DNA from: Phlebopus portentosus
Taxonomy: Eukaryota; Basidiomycota; Agaricomycetes; Boletales; Boletinellaceae
Assembly: GCA_037892935.1 (NCBI GenBank)
Contig: JAYXKI010000001.1
Location: forward strand, 3,534,001 to 3,598,000
Reading direction: 5' to 3'
DNA length: 64,000 bases
The notes under the pieces were generated by a model. It ran no database searches, was not told the origin of the DNA, and saw only the letters and a program-made list of their open reading frames with translations. A program made the position numbers and the translations under genes. Within the stretch, counting starts at the first letter, position 1; the number at the start of each line of letters is the position of its first letter. This document shows, one piece after another, positions 11,481 through 24,022 of the stretch.

Positions 11481-12553
11481 ATGGTTAAAGGCCCCTCTGC
11501 TCTTTCTCTTCATTTCCATCAGCGTCTCATGACTTCCATTGCCCTCGCAGCTCGTGCTTATCAGCAAAGTTTTGATGCTCGCCCGTATACGACTCTCGCA
11601 TTCACTAATGCCGCACTCAATGCAATCGGCGACGCCGCAGCACAGATTGTGCAAATGGCGGTGAGTATTATCGGTACTTGGACGTGAATCATAACTGACA
11701 GAAAACCTTGGTAGACTGCAGAGCGCGTAGAACATGAAGACTTGCTACGATACGATGTTCAACGTACCCTGCGATTTTTCACTTTTGGCTTTGCGATGGG
11801 TACGTCTTTCAGTCTGTCTCTGTTCACGCTCTTGTTTGCTTACGCATTTTCCTGATAGGTCCCGTTCTTTGTCGCTGGAATAAGTTCTTAGAGATGCGTT
11901 TTCCATTGCGTGCGCCACCTCCAAAACCCGGCATTGGTACCTTCTCCCCTCTTTCGGCAGGAATTCAGATTGGAACCACCTCGCCTCATATGCTTGCTCC
12001 ACTCAACGTGCCTATAGGACAAATACCACGGGTTAGCGGCCTCGCTGTCGCAAAACGTGTGGCGGCGGACCAGCTCTTCATGGCGCCTATCGGCCTTGCA
12101 CTATTCATCGTCTCAATGGGCGTCATGGAAGGCCTTGACGGCTCACAGATCAAGAAGAAGTTCATCGGCCTTTATCCCAGTGCCCTCTCTGCAAACTGGC
12201 AAGTATGGCCTTTGGCACAGGTAGTGAACTTCCGATACATACCTCTCTCCGCTCGCGTACCCTTCCAGTCGACCTGCGGTATTTTCTGGAACTTGTACCT
12301 CTCGTTGCTAAACTCCAGTGAGAGCCGTAAGAACGCAAGCAAGAGGCTATGCGTGATACCGTCGGGTGAACGTCTGGAGCTTCGCGTTTCTTCATTACTC
12401 CAACTCGTTTTTATTCCTAATCAATTCGCTTTAGAGAGCATCCTCCAATTTTTGTTGTCCGCGCGTCTCGGTCTTGCTTTGGACGCATACCCATCTGTAT
12501 CTCTAGCATCATTGACCATCTCTTCCAGTTTCTTGTCTCTTTTTTCTTCGTGA
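11481..12553 (+). CDS. Mpv17/PMP22-family membrane protein
   Basis: Mpv17/PMP22 proteins are small four-helix proteins of the mitochondrial inner membrane or peroxisome, proposed to act as channels. Exon 1 encodes YQQSFDARPYTTLAFTNAAL; exon 2 FFTFGFAMG; exon 3 begins PVLCRWNKFLEMRF. The signature ANWQVWPLAQVVNFRYIPL followed by RVPFQSTCGIFWNLYLSLL is unmistakable. Two GT..AG introns precede it (after 11660 and after about 11800). An unusual insert between helices contains IGTFSPLSAGIQIGTTSPH. The start is the first ATG at 11481; 11529 is an equally plausible alternative. After YLSLLNS the open frame runs on for about 80 low-quality residues to 12553, so the true C-terminus is uncertain. Confidence 0.85.
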
Positions 12554-12852
12554 TATACACGACGCAACTTCGTCTTCATCCATCCAAACAATAATGTGCC
12601 AACCCCTCACATAGACTAGGAAAGTACCAATAGTTTTTGGTAGATAATCATAAGAATGCGGAAATTCTGCAGTTCTGAAGCTATACGACGTCCCCGGAAA
12701 GAGCCATCCATCAATAAGATATCTCAAGCGAGGTTTTAAGTGAGTCCAGTTCGGTGCCTTCCGTATTCTTTGTAATAGTTGTGATCAGAAAGAGATAAAA
12801 CAGTATTGAATCACAGACCTAACTCTCAGCTAGCAATTATACAGTTGCATGA
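12554..12852. other. Convergent 3' region
   Basis: A 299-bp AT-rich stretch between two converging stop codons. Nothing coding is visible; it should hold both 3' ends. Confidence 0.5.
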
Positions 12853-15800
12853 TTAGCCCTTGCCAACATATCGCTGCTTGTCGTAATCCTTCCAGAGTGC
12901 TTTGAACACCGTCTTTCCTGCCGCATCGCACCCACTAACCATAAGTGCATCTCTTCCATGTTCACCCATCGCCTCGCAAAGTGTATATAGCCCAGGAGCG
13001 AGTGCTTCGCGAATCGAGCCATCAACGGTGACGAGCGGGTCGATCAACATATTGATATAAGCACCGAGGACGGGTGCAGCGTGTTTGGAGAAGGCACCGA
13101 GCAGGGACTCTGCAATCCGCTCTTTTTCTTTACCTTTATCGCGAGACGTGAAAGTCCGAAGGATCGTCTTCGCTTGCAGCGTCGTGAGGAGGCGTGCTAC
13201 GGCGCGTCCTTCGGCAACGCCGGGCGGTGCACTCGGTGAGACCCACCAGGGGAGAGTATCAGAGACTTGAGTACGCTGACGCGCTCCGAGTTGCGCTCGT
13301 GGAGCGCGTAAGGACCGAATGAGTGAGCTCAAGACTATGCCAAGATGTGGAAGTGTTGATGTGATGAGGTCTCGTCGAAGGCGGATGAGGGAACCTGCGA
13401 TCGAGGTTATGCTATGCAGAATCCCAGGACAAGTTTCCTGCACGTGTGTTGTGGAACCAATCAAAATTTTCGCAAGTAACAACCAGATGGGTCCTAGTGC
13501 CGAATGTCGAAGATATGCGGGCTGTTATATACCGAGGATTAACTACATATTTCAAGAGTAGAGCAGTAGGAACAATCCACTCACCTTCTCCAAGCACATC
13601 TTTCCGATGAAGCCAAGGACCTCCATCATGAGCTCTGTATCGCCACCTGCACACTTAGAATCACCACAGAAGATACTTAGACAGGCTTCGAAATGCTCTT
13701 GCGTGACTTTCATTGTGCCTAGTATGTTCAGAAATCAGTATTATTTCCAGGCTCGGTCGGGCTCAGCAGAGGAACTCCGCACCTTCAGGCGTGTCACCTA
13801 TGAGAACACTGGATAGATGCACCGCAGTACGCGTCTCAGCATTTGTGGCAAGCCCCTTTTCCAGCGCCTCGCGGAGAAGTGAGAGCACATGGCTAAACTC
13901 ATCCACAGACAACGTTTTGAAAGTGCGCCTTAAAGCTGCATCGCACTCAAATTGGTCTATTATCCAGTCAGAGTACGACCCGTGAACTTAAGAATATGCG
14001 TAACTGACCAATAAGCTGCAGCCTTCCAGCAAACAGTATGTACGCGGCTACCGTGGATGATATATGTTTTTCTCGTTCCTCCATGTTCAAACTGTCGAGC
14101 TCCTCCAGTAGCAAAAGTAAAATTTGCGTGCAATACGATTTGACTTCTTCATTTGATGATGGATATTGATCAGCTGGCATGATTCTCTGCACCAGTTGAA
14201 ATCCGAAAGTGCTTGTGCCTGATTCGCAGCATTCTCAGAAATCAACAAGGACATTTCTGCGGTGAAATCTAATCTACCTTTCTTATTTAGCCAATTTTGC
14301 AGAATAACACAAGTCCTCCACAAATGGACTACAAGCCCACGTGCGTTACTTATCTCCAGCATCGACTCCACTGTTGTCGATAAAGCGCCTGAATATTTGG
14401 TCTGCATGTCGGAGCATAACTCATCGACTGCATTGATGCATGAGGTAGAGAGTTTCCTATGACGCGTGGTGAGCATACGGCGAGCGTATATATTGCAAAG
14501 AACACAAGTAATGAACGACTGACTTGGCGTCGGGACATTCAGCGACCAGTATCTCAATGAACCGCAATCGGGCTTGTTCTGACATGCCGGAAGTTTGTTC
14601 TCGGATCAATGTACATAGAGATATGAACTGATCGGATTTATTTTGCGTGGCGGAACGGACAGCTTGCCTGAAAGAACACCATAAGAAATCGATGCACTGC
14701 GGAAGCACAGACAACTCACCTGAATATAACCGACAGTAGATCCAGCGTCACTGTCCTAATATCGTTCCCGAGGTTGCCTGATCCGATCATCAAGTACTCA
14801 ACGTAAGCCAGCAAATGGACCTTGACAGCGCTTTGTTCAGGTACGATCAAATAGAATATACCCATGCTCACAGAGATAATATCCGTAATGTCACATGAGT
14901 CAGAAACAGATGTTATCCACGAACGAATTGAAGTCTTGGCTATTCGAGCTATAACTGACGAGGCCTTCGTTGATTCGGGCTCGTGATGAGAAACAGCAAG
15001 GTCAAAAACAAGCGCACGGCGGACGAAAATGAGCCTCGCGTCGCGCCGAAGGTACTCCCGTGGAGCTCGGCTTAGTAGGCTGAACGCCGCGAGTACCGAA
15101 TGGACTTGCTCTGTCGTCCAAGCTTCCAGAGAACTCACTGAAGAGGATTTTGTCTCGTTCGGAGCACGGACTTGCTTCAGAAGATTAGAGAATATTTCCC
15201 ACTTAGCAAATTGCGTGACGGAGTAGATATTCGAGATCACGGCATCTGGAATGGTTCACATTCAGCACCGTCCCATATGCTTACGAGAGATTCTTACCTC
15301 GGATATTTAGCAACTCCCAAAAAACCGCTGAATGTAGAACTCGGTTCAAGAGCCACATGAAGTAAACTTGATTCGGTTCCGTATAGCTCCCGTCAGATGG
15401 ATCAGCTCTCACAAGCAAAAGTCTGGAGATCTGTTCCAGTTGCTTTTGTGACGCTATTTCGCTGATACAGACCATTAGTTTTCACAACAAAGCGCAAACC
15501 ACGAAATACGAACTCAATTATGGGAAGCCATCTATCGAACAGGAGATGGCAGACCGCCAATGCACCTCTTTTGCGGCTTTCAGAATCTACTGGGTTCAAC
15601 GAACTAGATGAACCATTCCAAGCCAGCTCGGTTCCGAGATGTTTTTGTCCGGGTACAGCCAGATTGTTCTCTAAGTAGGTGACTAAAGCATCGATGACTG
15701 CTTCTCGTTCTTCTGGGCTAGCGCCCATGAAGCCCGCGTCAAAGAATGCTCGGAGCTAGTATGAGAAGTTGGATGAAGGAAGGAATATGTTCGTAACGGC

Positions 15801-18055
15801 TGAAATTACATACCAACTCGATGATAAATTCAGGTATTGTCGCGATAGATTGGATACACTCAGCTGTATCTTTACCAGTCACGATGGATGGTGAAGACAA
15901 GCCCGATGCACGTAAAGCAGGACATATCAGGACCGCATGACGGATGCGCAGAGTCGCAGCAGAAACACATTGCACTGCCCAACCATTGCTTGAAGGACTC
16001 GATCCGGAGAAGGCGGCCCGAGCCGCTTCTGACAATGCCATATTCCAAGTACTGGAGACGCTCTTTACGACACACGCCAAAGTCGGTTCTGAAAGTGAAG
16101 AGAAGGGTAGTGAAGGAAGAATAACTGCTATGGTACGAGCAGCCAGAGAATATCGAAGAGCCTCGTAGTCCGCTGAAACGAGGAAAATTTATAGTCATTC
16201 TTTGGACCAGATCTTTTCGGCTCACCTTTTTCCGGCTCCATTGCAAAGCGCCCAGTATCAGCTCGTTCAGAATAAGCTGTCCAAGCGTTTCTCAACGCTG
16301 AAAGGGAAGAGTCAACGGCAGCTTCCGTTTGTCCTGGAGTAAGGAAAGCACTGATACTTCGGGAAAGTTCTTCCAAATACGCGAGGCTAAGAAGTGCTCC
16401 AGACGTACAGAGTTGATGTGCTTGCGGTGCGGTTGATGCCGTTCGTAGAGCATTGTTATCAGAGAGTGCCTTCAAAACTAGGGTTAAGTAGGATGGCATT
16501 GTCCGAGTGTTCGAATGGAAGTCGAGGACTATGTGAAGCAACGTCTGCGTTGAAGGATAGACACATGGATTCATCTAAGTTGTGAGATAAGCATTGCAGG
16601 AGCGGGTTCGTTCAGGCCGATATACTGACTGTAAGCAGAGCAGCCAAGACATCGGGTAGCAATGGGCTGAGGAAATCAAATTCGATGCGTGACACAGCGC
16701 AGAGGATCCGAAGGGCTATTTCCGAACTGTCTATACGTTCATCTAGGACAAAGTTAGAATTCATAAGACACAAGACAGTAAATATCAAGTACCTTGGAAT
16801 TCGAGTAAACGTGTAACAGCATAACTAGCAATATCATTTAAGACATCCGTTTTCTCCGTGAGCCCATATCCAACGAGATTCGCTTCCTCTAAGGCTTCAA
16901 CCAAAGCCAATATGTTTTTCCACACCTCCAGGACATCCCCGCATTCTCTCAATGCTCTGTGACAGACACCGAACGCCCTCATTCCGGCGTCGCGCAGTCT
17001 ATTATGTACCGTATGTTCCTGACTTTGGCTGGAACCGGAGCCAAATACAGTATATCTGTGTTTCCGCAACTCCTGCACATAAGCCCGAAACAGCATTGGC
17101 ACAATTCTATACTGCGAGGTTTGCATATTCGACAAGGAGTATTTTGGATTGGTAAAGATTGTGCCGAGGGATCACTCGAATTCTTCAAGGAGTCAAGGCA
17201 GAAAAAGACGTCAGTGCCAGCTTGATAGACTTCCGATATGAGAAGCTTCGCCTCCCGACTCATAGCAGTCTGAATCAAGGAATCGAGGCACACGACACGA
17301 GTCCAGCGCAAGAAGCTCTGGTCCATGAACCAGGAGAAAGCCTGTACCAATTTGTATATAGTCATACAGGATGATCTGATAGAAAAACGAATCACACACC
17401 TTCTTTCTACCTGTCGTATTTCCAACCGTCTGTTTGAATGTCCTTGTGATCAAAAGACAAACCGGTGCAAGGCGATTGATCAGAGCGGATTCGGAAGCAA
17501 TATACTGCAACAATGAACCAAGGCAATCCGTCAGCGCGTCAAGACTCATTCGGGTGGCGGCTTGAGGCCAAATGACTCGTATCGACCGAGCGAATGGTTC
17601 AAGTACATTCTGAAGATGGGCTGGCTCCGCGAGTGATGCACATTTGAAGAAAACTATCACAATATTCAAAATAGAAACACGGGTACACAGGCCCGATAAC
17701 CACGTCCTGTTTTGGCGAGTAGCCTGCGACGGCGAACTCATGTTCAGGATGTCACCGAGGAGTGTCCAGTAATCCGGGTTGAGAATAATTGCCCTAGAGC
17801 TGGTCGTCATTAGGATAGTCCCATAGTTATAAGAATAAGATATGCTGACCAGGGTGCACCAGCATCTTTACCGTGTTTGATAAAGGACGTCAAAATCCAC
17901 TCCGCAAGTACTTCAGCTTTACTCGGAAAGTGAATGTTGTTCGATTCCCATGCTTTCCTGGCAATTTCGATCTTCAAAGGCCCTCCAGGTGCAGGAGGAT
18001 CCTCGGGTCCTTTCAGGGTCTTGATTACAGAATGCGAAGATGTGACATTTTCCAT
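12853..18055 (-). CDS. URB2: Urb2/Npa2-like nucleolar pre-ribosome biogenesis protein
   Basis: Urb2/Npa2 acts in early 60S assembly on 27S pre-rRNA in the nucleolus. Here a large, poorly conserved helical-repeat protein is encoded across 5.2 kb with many small introns. The identification rests on the C-terminus: GSIREALAPGLYTLCEAMGE, then AAGKTVFKALWKDYDKQRY just before the TAA at 12853-12855. It matches the Urb2/Npa2 C-terminal domain layout (a helical pair ending in a Lys/Tyr-rich tail). The N-terminus starts MENVTSSHSVIKTLKGPED at 18055; a start at 18136 adds 27 residues and cannot be excluded. The rest shows Leu-rich helices and no catalytic motif. The start codon is 162 bp from the divergent RBR ligase gene at 18218. 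Internal exon borders were not all resolved. Confidence 0.75.
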
Positions 18056-18217
18056 GGTACTCGCCAGCTCGCGGCGGTGCGAGGGATGGTCCGAAGTGAA
18101 ATTGAAATTTGGCAAACGATCGGCACAGATCGACATAGATCTACACGCACGGAGTTCTGTTCTTTTTTGGTCACGCTTGGATGACTTATTGTCCCTTGTC
18201 CTTGACTTTTTGCCTGC

Positions 18218-19790
18218 ATGACAGACAACCAGCTTCTGGTCGAAGAAGAGCTTCAGGTTTTAGAATCCATCTATCCGGACTACATATTAGAGTCTAATCC
18301 GAAATCTGTCCAATTGGAGATTACCGTTGAACTTGATACGCCTCGCGCCGTCTCAGTCTTCACAAACAACCTGCCCGTCAACCCACCGGACAATGGCTCA
18401 TCGATTTCTTTGTCATACTTGCCTCCTATCATACTCAGCCTGCAGCTTCCTAACGGATATCCTACGGATTGCCCACCCATCATAGCATCTCTGCACGCAA
18501 CGCATTCCTGGCTTCCAAGTGGAGCACAACTCGCGTCACTTCTTACGGGAGCATGGACAGAAGGAGAGAGTGTGTTGTGTTACTGGGTCGAGCTCGTGCG
18601 TAGCGGAGAATTCCTGGATCGATTACACTTAGTCGATCACTCTGGTCACATACGGTAGGTATGCATCTTCCGAATATCCAGACCAGTACCCCAATCATCT
18701 GAGGTCAGGCTCCCGCACACAGGATCGCATTCGCTATTACCACAGCGTCTCATAGAGCATGACACCAGAGTAGCGGCAAGAAATTTCTCACAGACCTCCT
18801 ATCCTTGTTCGATATGCTTCACTTCCTTGAAGGGTGCCCGGTGTATCCAACTGGAATGTTCGCATGTCTTCTGCCGTGATTGCTTACGGGACTTTTGGAG
18901 TTTGTGTATCACAGAAGGCTCTGTAGAACGAGTAGGCTGCGCAGATCCAGCCTGTGTGAAAGGGGGAAGAGCAGCTTCCGAAGAGGAAGTGAGGCGTGTC
19001 GTGAGTGATAGAGAGATCATAAGATGGAAATGGTTACGAACCAAGAAGGCGATCGAGAAAGGTGAGGACCTTACTAGTATGTCAAAGTGCAGAACTTGAA
19101 GACAATCAGATCCGACCATTGTGCATTGTCCAATTTCAACATGTCAGGCGGCGGTTCCAAAACCCAGTGTGGACCCCAATGCTTCGGCTGCATGGGACAG
19201 ATTTCGGAGCTGTCCGGCGTGCGGTTTCAACTTCTGTTCCTTTTGCAAACACACTTGGTGAGCGTCTATTATCAATCTTTTCTTCAGTCACATCGTACTG
19301 AGTTGTTGATAGGCACGGCCCTATATCGGCGTGCCCGAAGTCCGTGACGCTCACTGCACTTATGGAATATCTAGATCTGCCTGAGGGCTCGCCGGAGCGC
19401 GCGGCACTAGAGAGACAGTTTGGGAGAAGCACTTTATTGAAGCTCGTCAAGGAGTATGAGGAGGAGAAATCGACTGTGGAGTGGTTACAGAACTCGACGA
19501 CAGCATGCCCGGGATGTAGCGTCCCGGTAGAGAAATCAGTGGGTTGCAATCATGTACGTAATTGTTTCAATTTCTTTCGAATTACTGAATCGAAACTGCT
19601 ATTCTTATAGATGAAATGTGCTAAATGCAATCAGCATTTCTGTTATCGGTGCGGAGCCAAACTAAGTGCGAGCAATCCTTATGCGCATTTCTCCACAGGG
19701 GGCTCAAAGTGCTATGGGAAGCTATTCGACTTCAACAATAGCTCAGAAGAAGATGGATGGCAACGTGTTGAATGGTTCGAGGCGTTGTAA
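18218..19790 (+). CDS. RWD-RBR E3 ubiquitin ligase (RNF14/Itt1 type)
   Basis: RBR ligases take ubiquitin from an E2 onto their own RING2 cysteine before passing it to a substrate. The N-terminus is an RWD domain (LVEEELQVLESIYPDYI and LQLPNGYPTDCPPII). RING1 follows in the second exon: CSICFTSLKGARCIQLECSH then VFCRDCLRDFW. The in-between-RING part has CPISTCQAAVP and CPACGFNFCSFCKHTW. RING2 is CPGCSVPVEKSVGC, NHMKCAKC and FCYRCGAKL; the Cys in SVGC is the expected catalytic residue. The order RWD, RING1, IBR, RING2 is that of human RNF14 and yeast Itt1; RNF14 acts on stalled ribosomes and crosslinks. Five exons or so; the stop is TAA at 19788-19790 after WFEAL. Confidence 0.9.
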
Positions 19791-20234
19791 TGAACATAGA
19801 AGTTGTATGCTGTGCAACTTGCTTTACTTTGAATATCTTAACATCTAGAGTTGACCTTGTTGCGATGACTTTCGAGTTATCTGTATAAAACTTGAGTCGA
19901 GTGTCTCGGTTTCTAATGTCACGTGATGCTGTACTTGAAGTGAGACGGGGTTGAAGTAAGAGACCCATTGCAACTTGTTCCTTTCCCTCATCGTCGACAG
20001 TTGCTGCATGCCCGCACTTGTGCACTGAGCGGTGCTGAGTGTACTCTTTTGTCGTTGCTCTTGCTTTTCTTTCTTTCTTGTTGCTAGCGCTTTCCTTCAC
20101 ATCGTCGGTATTTTTAAAGCTTTGAGGCGTCAGCACTATATCCTCTTTGCTATACCCCTTGTCTTCCATACCCGCTCAGCAAGGCAACTGGCGATCAGTA
20201 GGCGCAGCGACCTTCCTTATCCGCGTTCACCGAT
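19791..20234. other. Intergenic region
   Basis: About 440 bp between two genes on the same strand. It should contain the 3' end of the RBR gene and the promoter of the KH gene; a pyrimidine-rich block lies at about 20040-20110. No gene seen. Confidence 0.5.
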
Positions 20235-23200
20235 ATGGATATCTACACGACTTCGTTCACTTATCCTCGTATTCCCCCAACGTCGTTTCCAACCTCTACC
20301 CTTAATTTTGCCGATCCCTACGCAGCGGGCTTGTTCGCAAATGATTCGCAGGCTGCGAGCTCACTTGTAGCGGACGCCGATGCCGTTCAGAAGGTCGTAT
20401 TATCTGCGTCGGCGAACCATGGCTGTCTTGTGTCGTTCACCAAGGCAGCTCATGGCAGGGGCTGGAACTTTCATTTGTCAGGCTCTTACCAACAGGTCAT
20501 GGCCGCCCGTGGAATGATTCTGCGCGAGTGTCCTACTCAGGTTTGTCTTTGGCATCTGAAACACTCTCCTTCCGGCTAACGTAGGTTTCTTAGCACCGGG
20601 CATCAATACGCCTAACGCGTTCCGAAATCCTTGATCTGCCTTCGACTAATCCAGTTGTGAAGCCGGAAGTACGCACTCGTCTCGATGAAATTGCCGCGCA
20701 GACCAATGTGCGCATTGCAGTTGTTAACAGTCCGGGTTCAGCGTCTCTTGCACCGCCTGATGCTGTGGGTGCGGATGGAAGCTGGGCAGGACTTGAGACG
20801 GAGCGAGTGTGCGAGCTTGCGATATCTGGCAACGGTGTTGACTGCGTAGATATCGCTCGGGTTCGCCTCCTCGTAATGCTAGACGAACTGAGCGGTCTTC
20901 ATTCGGATAGCTACGACATTGATCCGAAACTTCACCCAATCTTATCAGGGCGTCGTCGTTGTGCCATTCAATCTATCCAAGAGGAGACCGGGACGAGCAT
21001 TTACTTCCCTTCTCCTTTGCAGGGTCTCGTTGGTCCTGATGTAGGGCAGTCTCAATCTCCTATTGGAACACCACGACAGAACAACACTAGCATTTGGATT
21101 ACGGGCGAATTCTTCGGAGTTCAGCGAGCAAAGGACATGCTAAACAAACTTGCTATGCAAAAGGTATAGTGATTGTCCATCAATTCTTCTTCACATTTTT
21201 AATGCATCGACAGAGCAACCAACTAATCCCGAGAGACACGGCAATTCTTCCTCGCAAACTTGACTGGATGCTGACAGATCGTATGGACGACTTAAAGACT
21301 ATCATGAACGATAATGCAACATTCATTAACTTTCCTCCTATTGGCAGCTCAACTAGCTTAATCACCGTCTACGGCGATAATAAAGTCAACATACAACGCA
21401 CTATTCGATCTATCATGCAACTGGCTTGTCAATTTTACGTAGCCTCGCTCTGGCTTTTGCCAGTTCAGTTCAATGTGCTCCTCCCTCCCTCGACTCTCAA
21501 TCCGGCGCAGATGACCACTGTTTTAAAACAGACTTCGGATGTTTCTGGTGCGGAAGTTGTCTTTAAAAGTATGTGCTTTGAAATGCATGGGCTTGAACAC
21601 GAAGTACGGGCAGCAGTTTCGATGGTTCTAGAACTTGAGGCAATAAAGGTTAGTCATTCTGTTTTTCTATATGAAAATAGACTTACGCCTCCCTCCGTAG
21701 GCCTTCCAGCACGAGATCCGCTTTCAAATAGAACTCGCCAACGAGCACCGTGATTTCATCAGCGGGAAGAAGAATGGCAAAATCAACAAAATTATGCAGA
21801 CGTCGAACATCAAAATCAAGTTTGAAACATTCAATGAACACAACTTTCTCATAGACATCGCAAGCAACGACGCCGGCGCACTACAGGGACTCAATCTTTT
21901 GCAGGAGGAACTCCCTGCGGAAATCTCCTTTCATGTGCCGGAAGCATATCATAAACGTATTATTGGTGTTGGCGGCAAGAGTATCCAGCGGATCATGAAG
22001 AAATGGGGCGTTTACGTGAAGTTTTCGAATGCGGAAGAGTTCGCGTCACTTGGAGGATATCTGGACAACGAGGACAACGTGGTCGCTCGTACGCCTGCGA
22101 AAAATGCCATGAATCTTGAAAATCTGAAGGCCGCGGTGATTGAATTGGTAAACCCGAAGGTATGATTTGATTCATGATTACCCTTGAGTGGAACGGTGAA
22201 CTGGCTTTTAGGACCGAGATTATGTTACGGAAAAGATAATCATCCCTCGCAAGTATCACAGGACTTTGCTTGGTGAAAAGAGCATTTTCATTCATGATAT
22301 CGAGGGGAAAACGAACTCCAAGTTCCGTTTCCCGGACAAGGAAACGGCTTCAGACATTGTCTCCATTTTTGGACCTGAATCTCAGGTTCACATTGCAGCC
22401 ACGATGCTTCTTGTACGTTCTTCAAATAAATTCACATTATTTCCTCCTAACTCATTGTTTTTAGGATCACGTTCCCTTCGAAGCTGAATTCGCTCTTCCG
22501 CCGAGCTCTGATATAGGTCGCGTATGCGGCTCTTCGGACTTTATGGCGTTTACGGAACGTATCAAACGCGATTTCCAAGTTTCCATTGTCCCGATCGTCA
22601 GGAAGAAGCCGAACAATTCGCCGTCTCTCTCCTCTGATGAATGCTCAATCAAGTTCGTTTGCCAGCGTAGCAATAGCGATTTCCTCGTAACGGCACGCGA
22701 ACATCTTGAACAATTCCTTATCTCGCAGAATGTTCCGGTTTACCCTACGTACAGGACGCACCGACGTGCAGACTCATTCCAGGAATCGTTGCCACATTTC
22801 GATAGCAAGCTCCTTTCCGCTGCGCACAGTAACAAATCCGCGTCTTTCAGCCTCCCATCTCGTCATCTAACGACCAACATTCCTCCGGCTCTGGCCGAAA
22901 CATCGGTGGACAGGAGATTGAGATTGGCTAGTTCTACGCCGGATGTCAAGGCAATGTTTGACAATCATAGCCGCGGGCATGTTCACAGCCACTCCGCGCA
23001 GCACACCTCTTCGTTCTTGTACAACATTGAACAAGAAGATAACGCGGAAACGGATTCTGTGTATGACTCACCCTCTGCTGACTTTTGGACACCACTCCCC
23101 ACGATTGTGAGTATCAGCTACGTATTGAAGTTTCTGTGTGGAACTAACCTCTCTTTTCAGAGTACTCAACCACCGTTAGCACGGACGCATCAGTCAGAAG

Positions 23201-23565
23201 ATGCTATTAAGCGCGGCTCAGATTCGCTCTTGCAGGAGAAAATCAAGGAGAAACTTAATAAGCCACGATCAGTGCAAAGTCGCGCTCAATCGCTTGATCT
23301 TACCTTCCAGCTTTCGCGGATAACGGAGGCAGGATCTGGTCAACCCGAGTCACCAAATAGCTCCATACCTGATGACGATGTTTCTCGTCCGACATCCGCT
23401 ACTCTTCCGAACTTCCCGAGCGTGTATGCTCCTCCTGGATCTGCGAACGCAGGCATGGGTATTCCTTTACGCACAAACACTCTTCAGGCCAGCAGAGCCG
23501 CTCGTATATTGGACGATGAGAGTGTTGAAGAAGTCAACCGAGTCATGTCTAACCTTGGTTTGTAG
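20235..23565 (+). CDS. Multi-KH-domain RNA-binding protein
   Basis: An RNA-binding protein with several KH modules, about 980 residues in about seven exons. Recognisable KH segments are RRCAIQSIQEETGTSIYFP, ISGKKNGKINKIMQTSNIKI, the canonical HKRIIGVGGKSIQRIMKKWG (with GxxG as GVGG) near 21950-22010, and RTLLGEKSIFIHDIEGKTNS. Several modules lack a clean GxxG loop, so some are probably structural. The start at 20235 (MDIYTTSFTYPRIPPTSFP) is the first ATG. The C-terminal third is Ser/Thr/Pro-rich with basic patches and is probably disordered; it ends VEEVNRVMSNLGL with TAG at 23563-23565. The layout resembles fungal Scp160/vigilin- or BICC1-like proteins, which bind mRNA and polysomes. The exact orthologue is not certain. 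Confidence 0.83.
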
Positions 23566-24022
23566 AGATTGGAGAGCACGCTGACGCTTTTGATTTTTTT
23601 TTTTCCAACCATTTCTAACATCTAAAAAAAAGAGCGCATCACAGTCCAGGGGTTCATCGGAGAACACTAAAACACATCCTTATTTCTTTTGCTTATTGTT
23701 GCAATCTCTACTCCAGACTGTTTCCCGTCTACTTGTCGTTGCTTCTATCATGCACAAAAGATTTTCTTTACGCTGTCTTCTTTTGGTCAGGCTACATCAA
23801 TATTTTAGACGATCTGCTCGCGCAACATCTACACTACTTTGTTTTTCTTCTCTGTGTTCGCATCTTCTATCGTAAAAATGTACATCTCTGACATGGCACA
23901 GGAGGTCAGTTTCTACAGCCCAATCTCATTATTTTTATCGTCTTCCATTCTGTACTTGGAGGGTCCGATGTATTGCCAATAAGCTGCACCTGCGAAGTGT
24001 CTTATATTAATATAGAAGATCA
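23566..24022. other. Convergent 3' region
   Basis: About 460 bp between the converging KH and VMA5 stop codons, rich in T and C tracts. No coding exon recognised. Confidence 0.5.
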
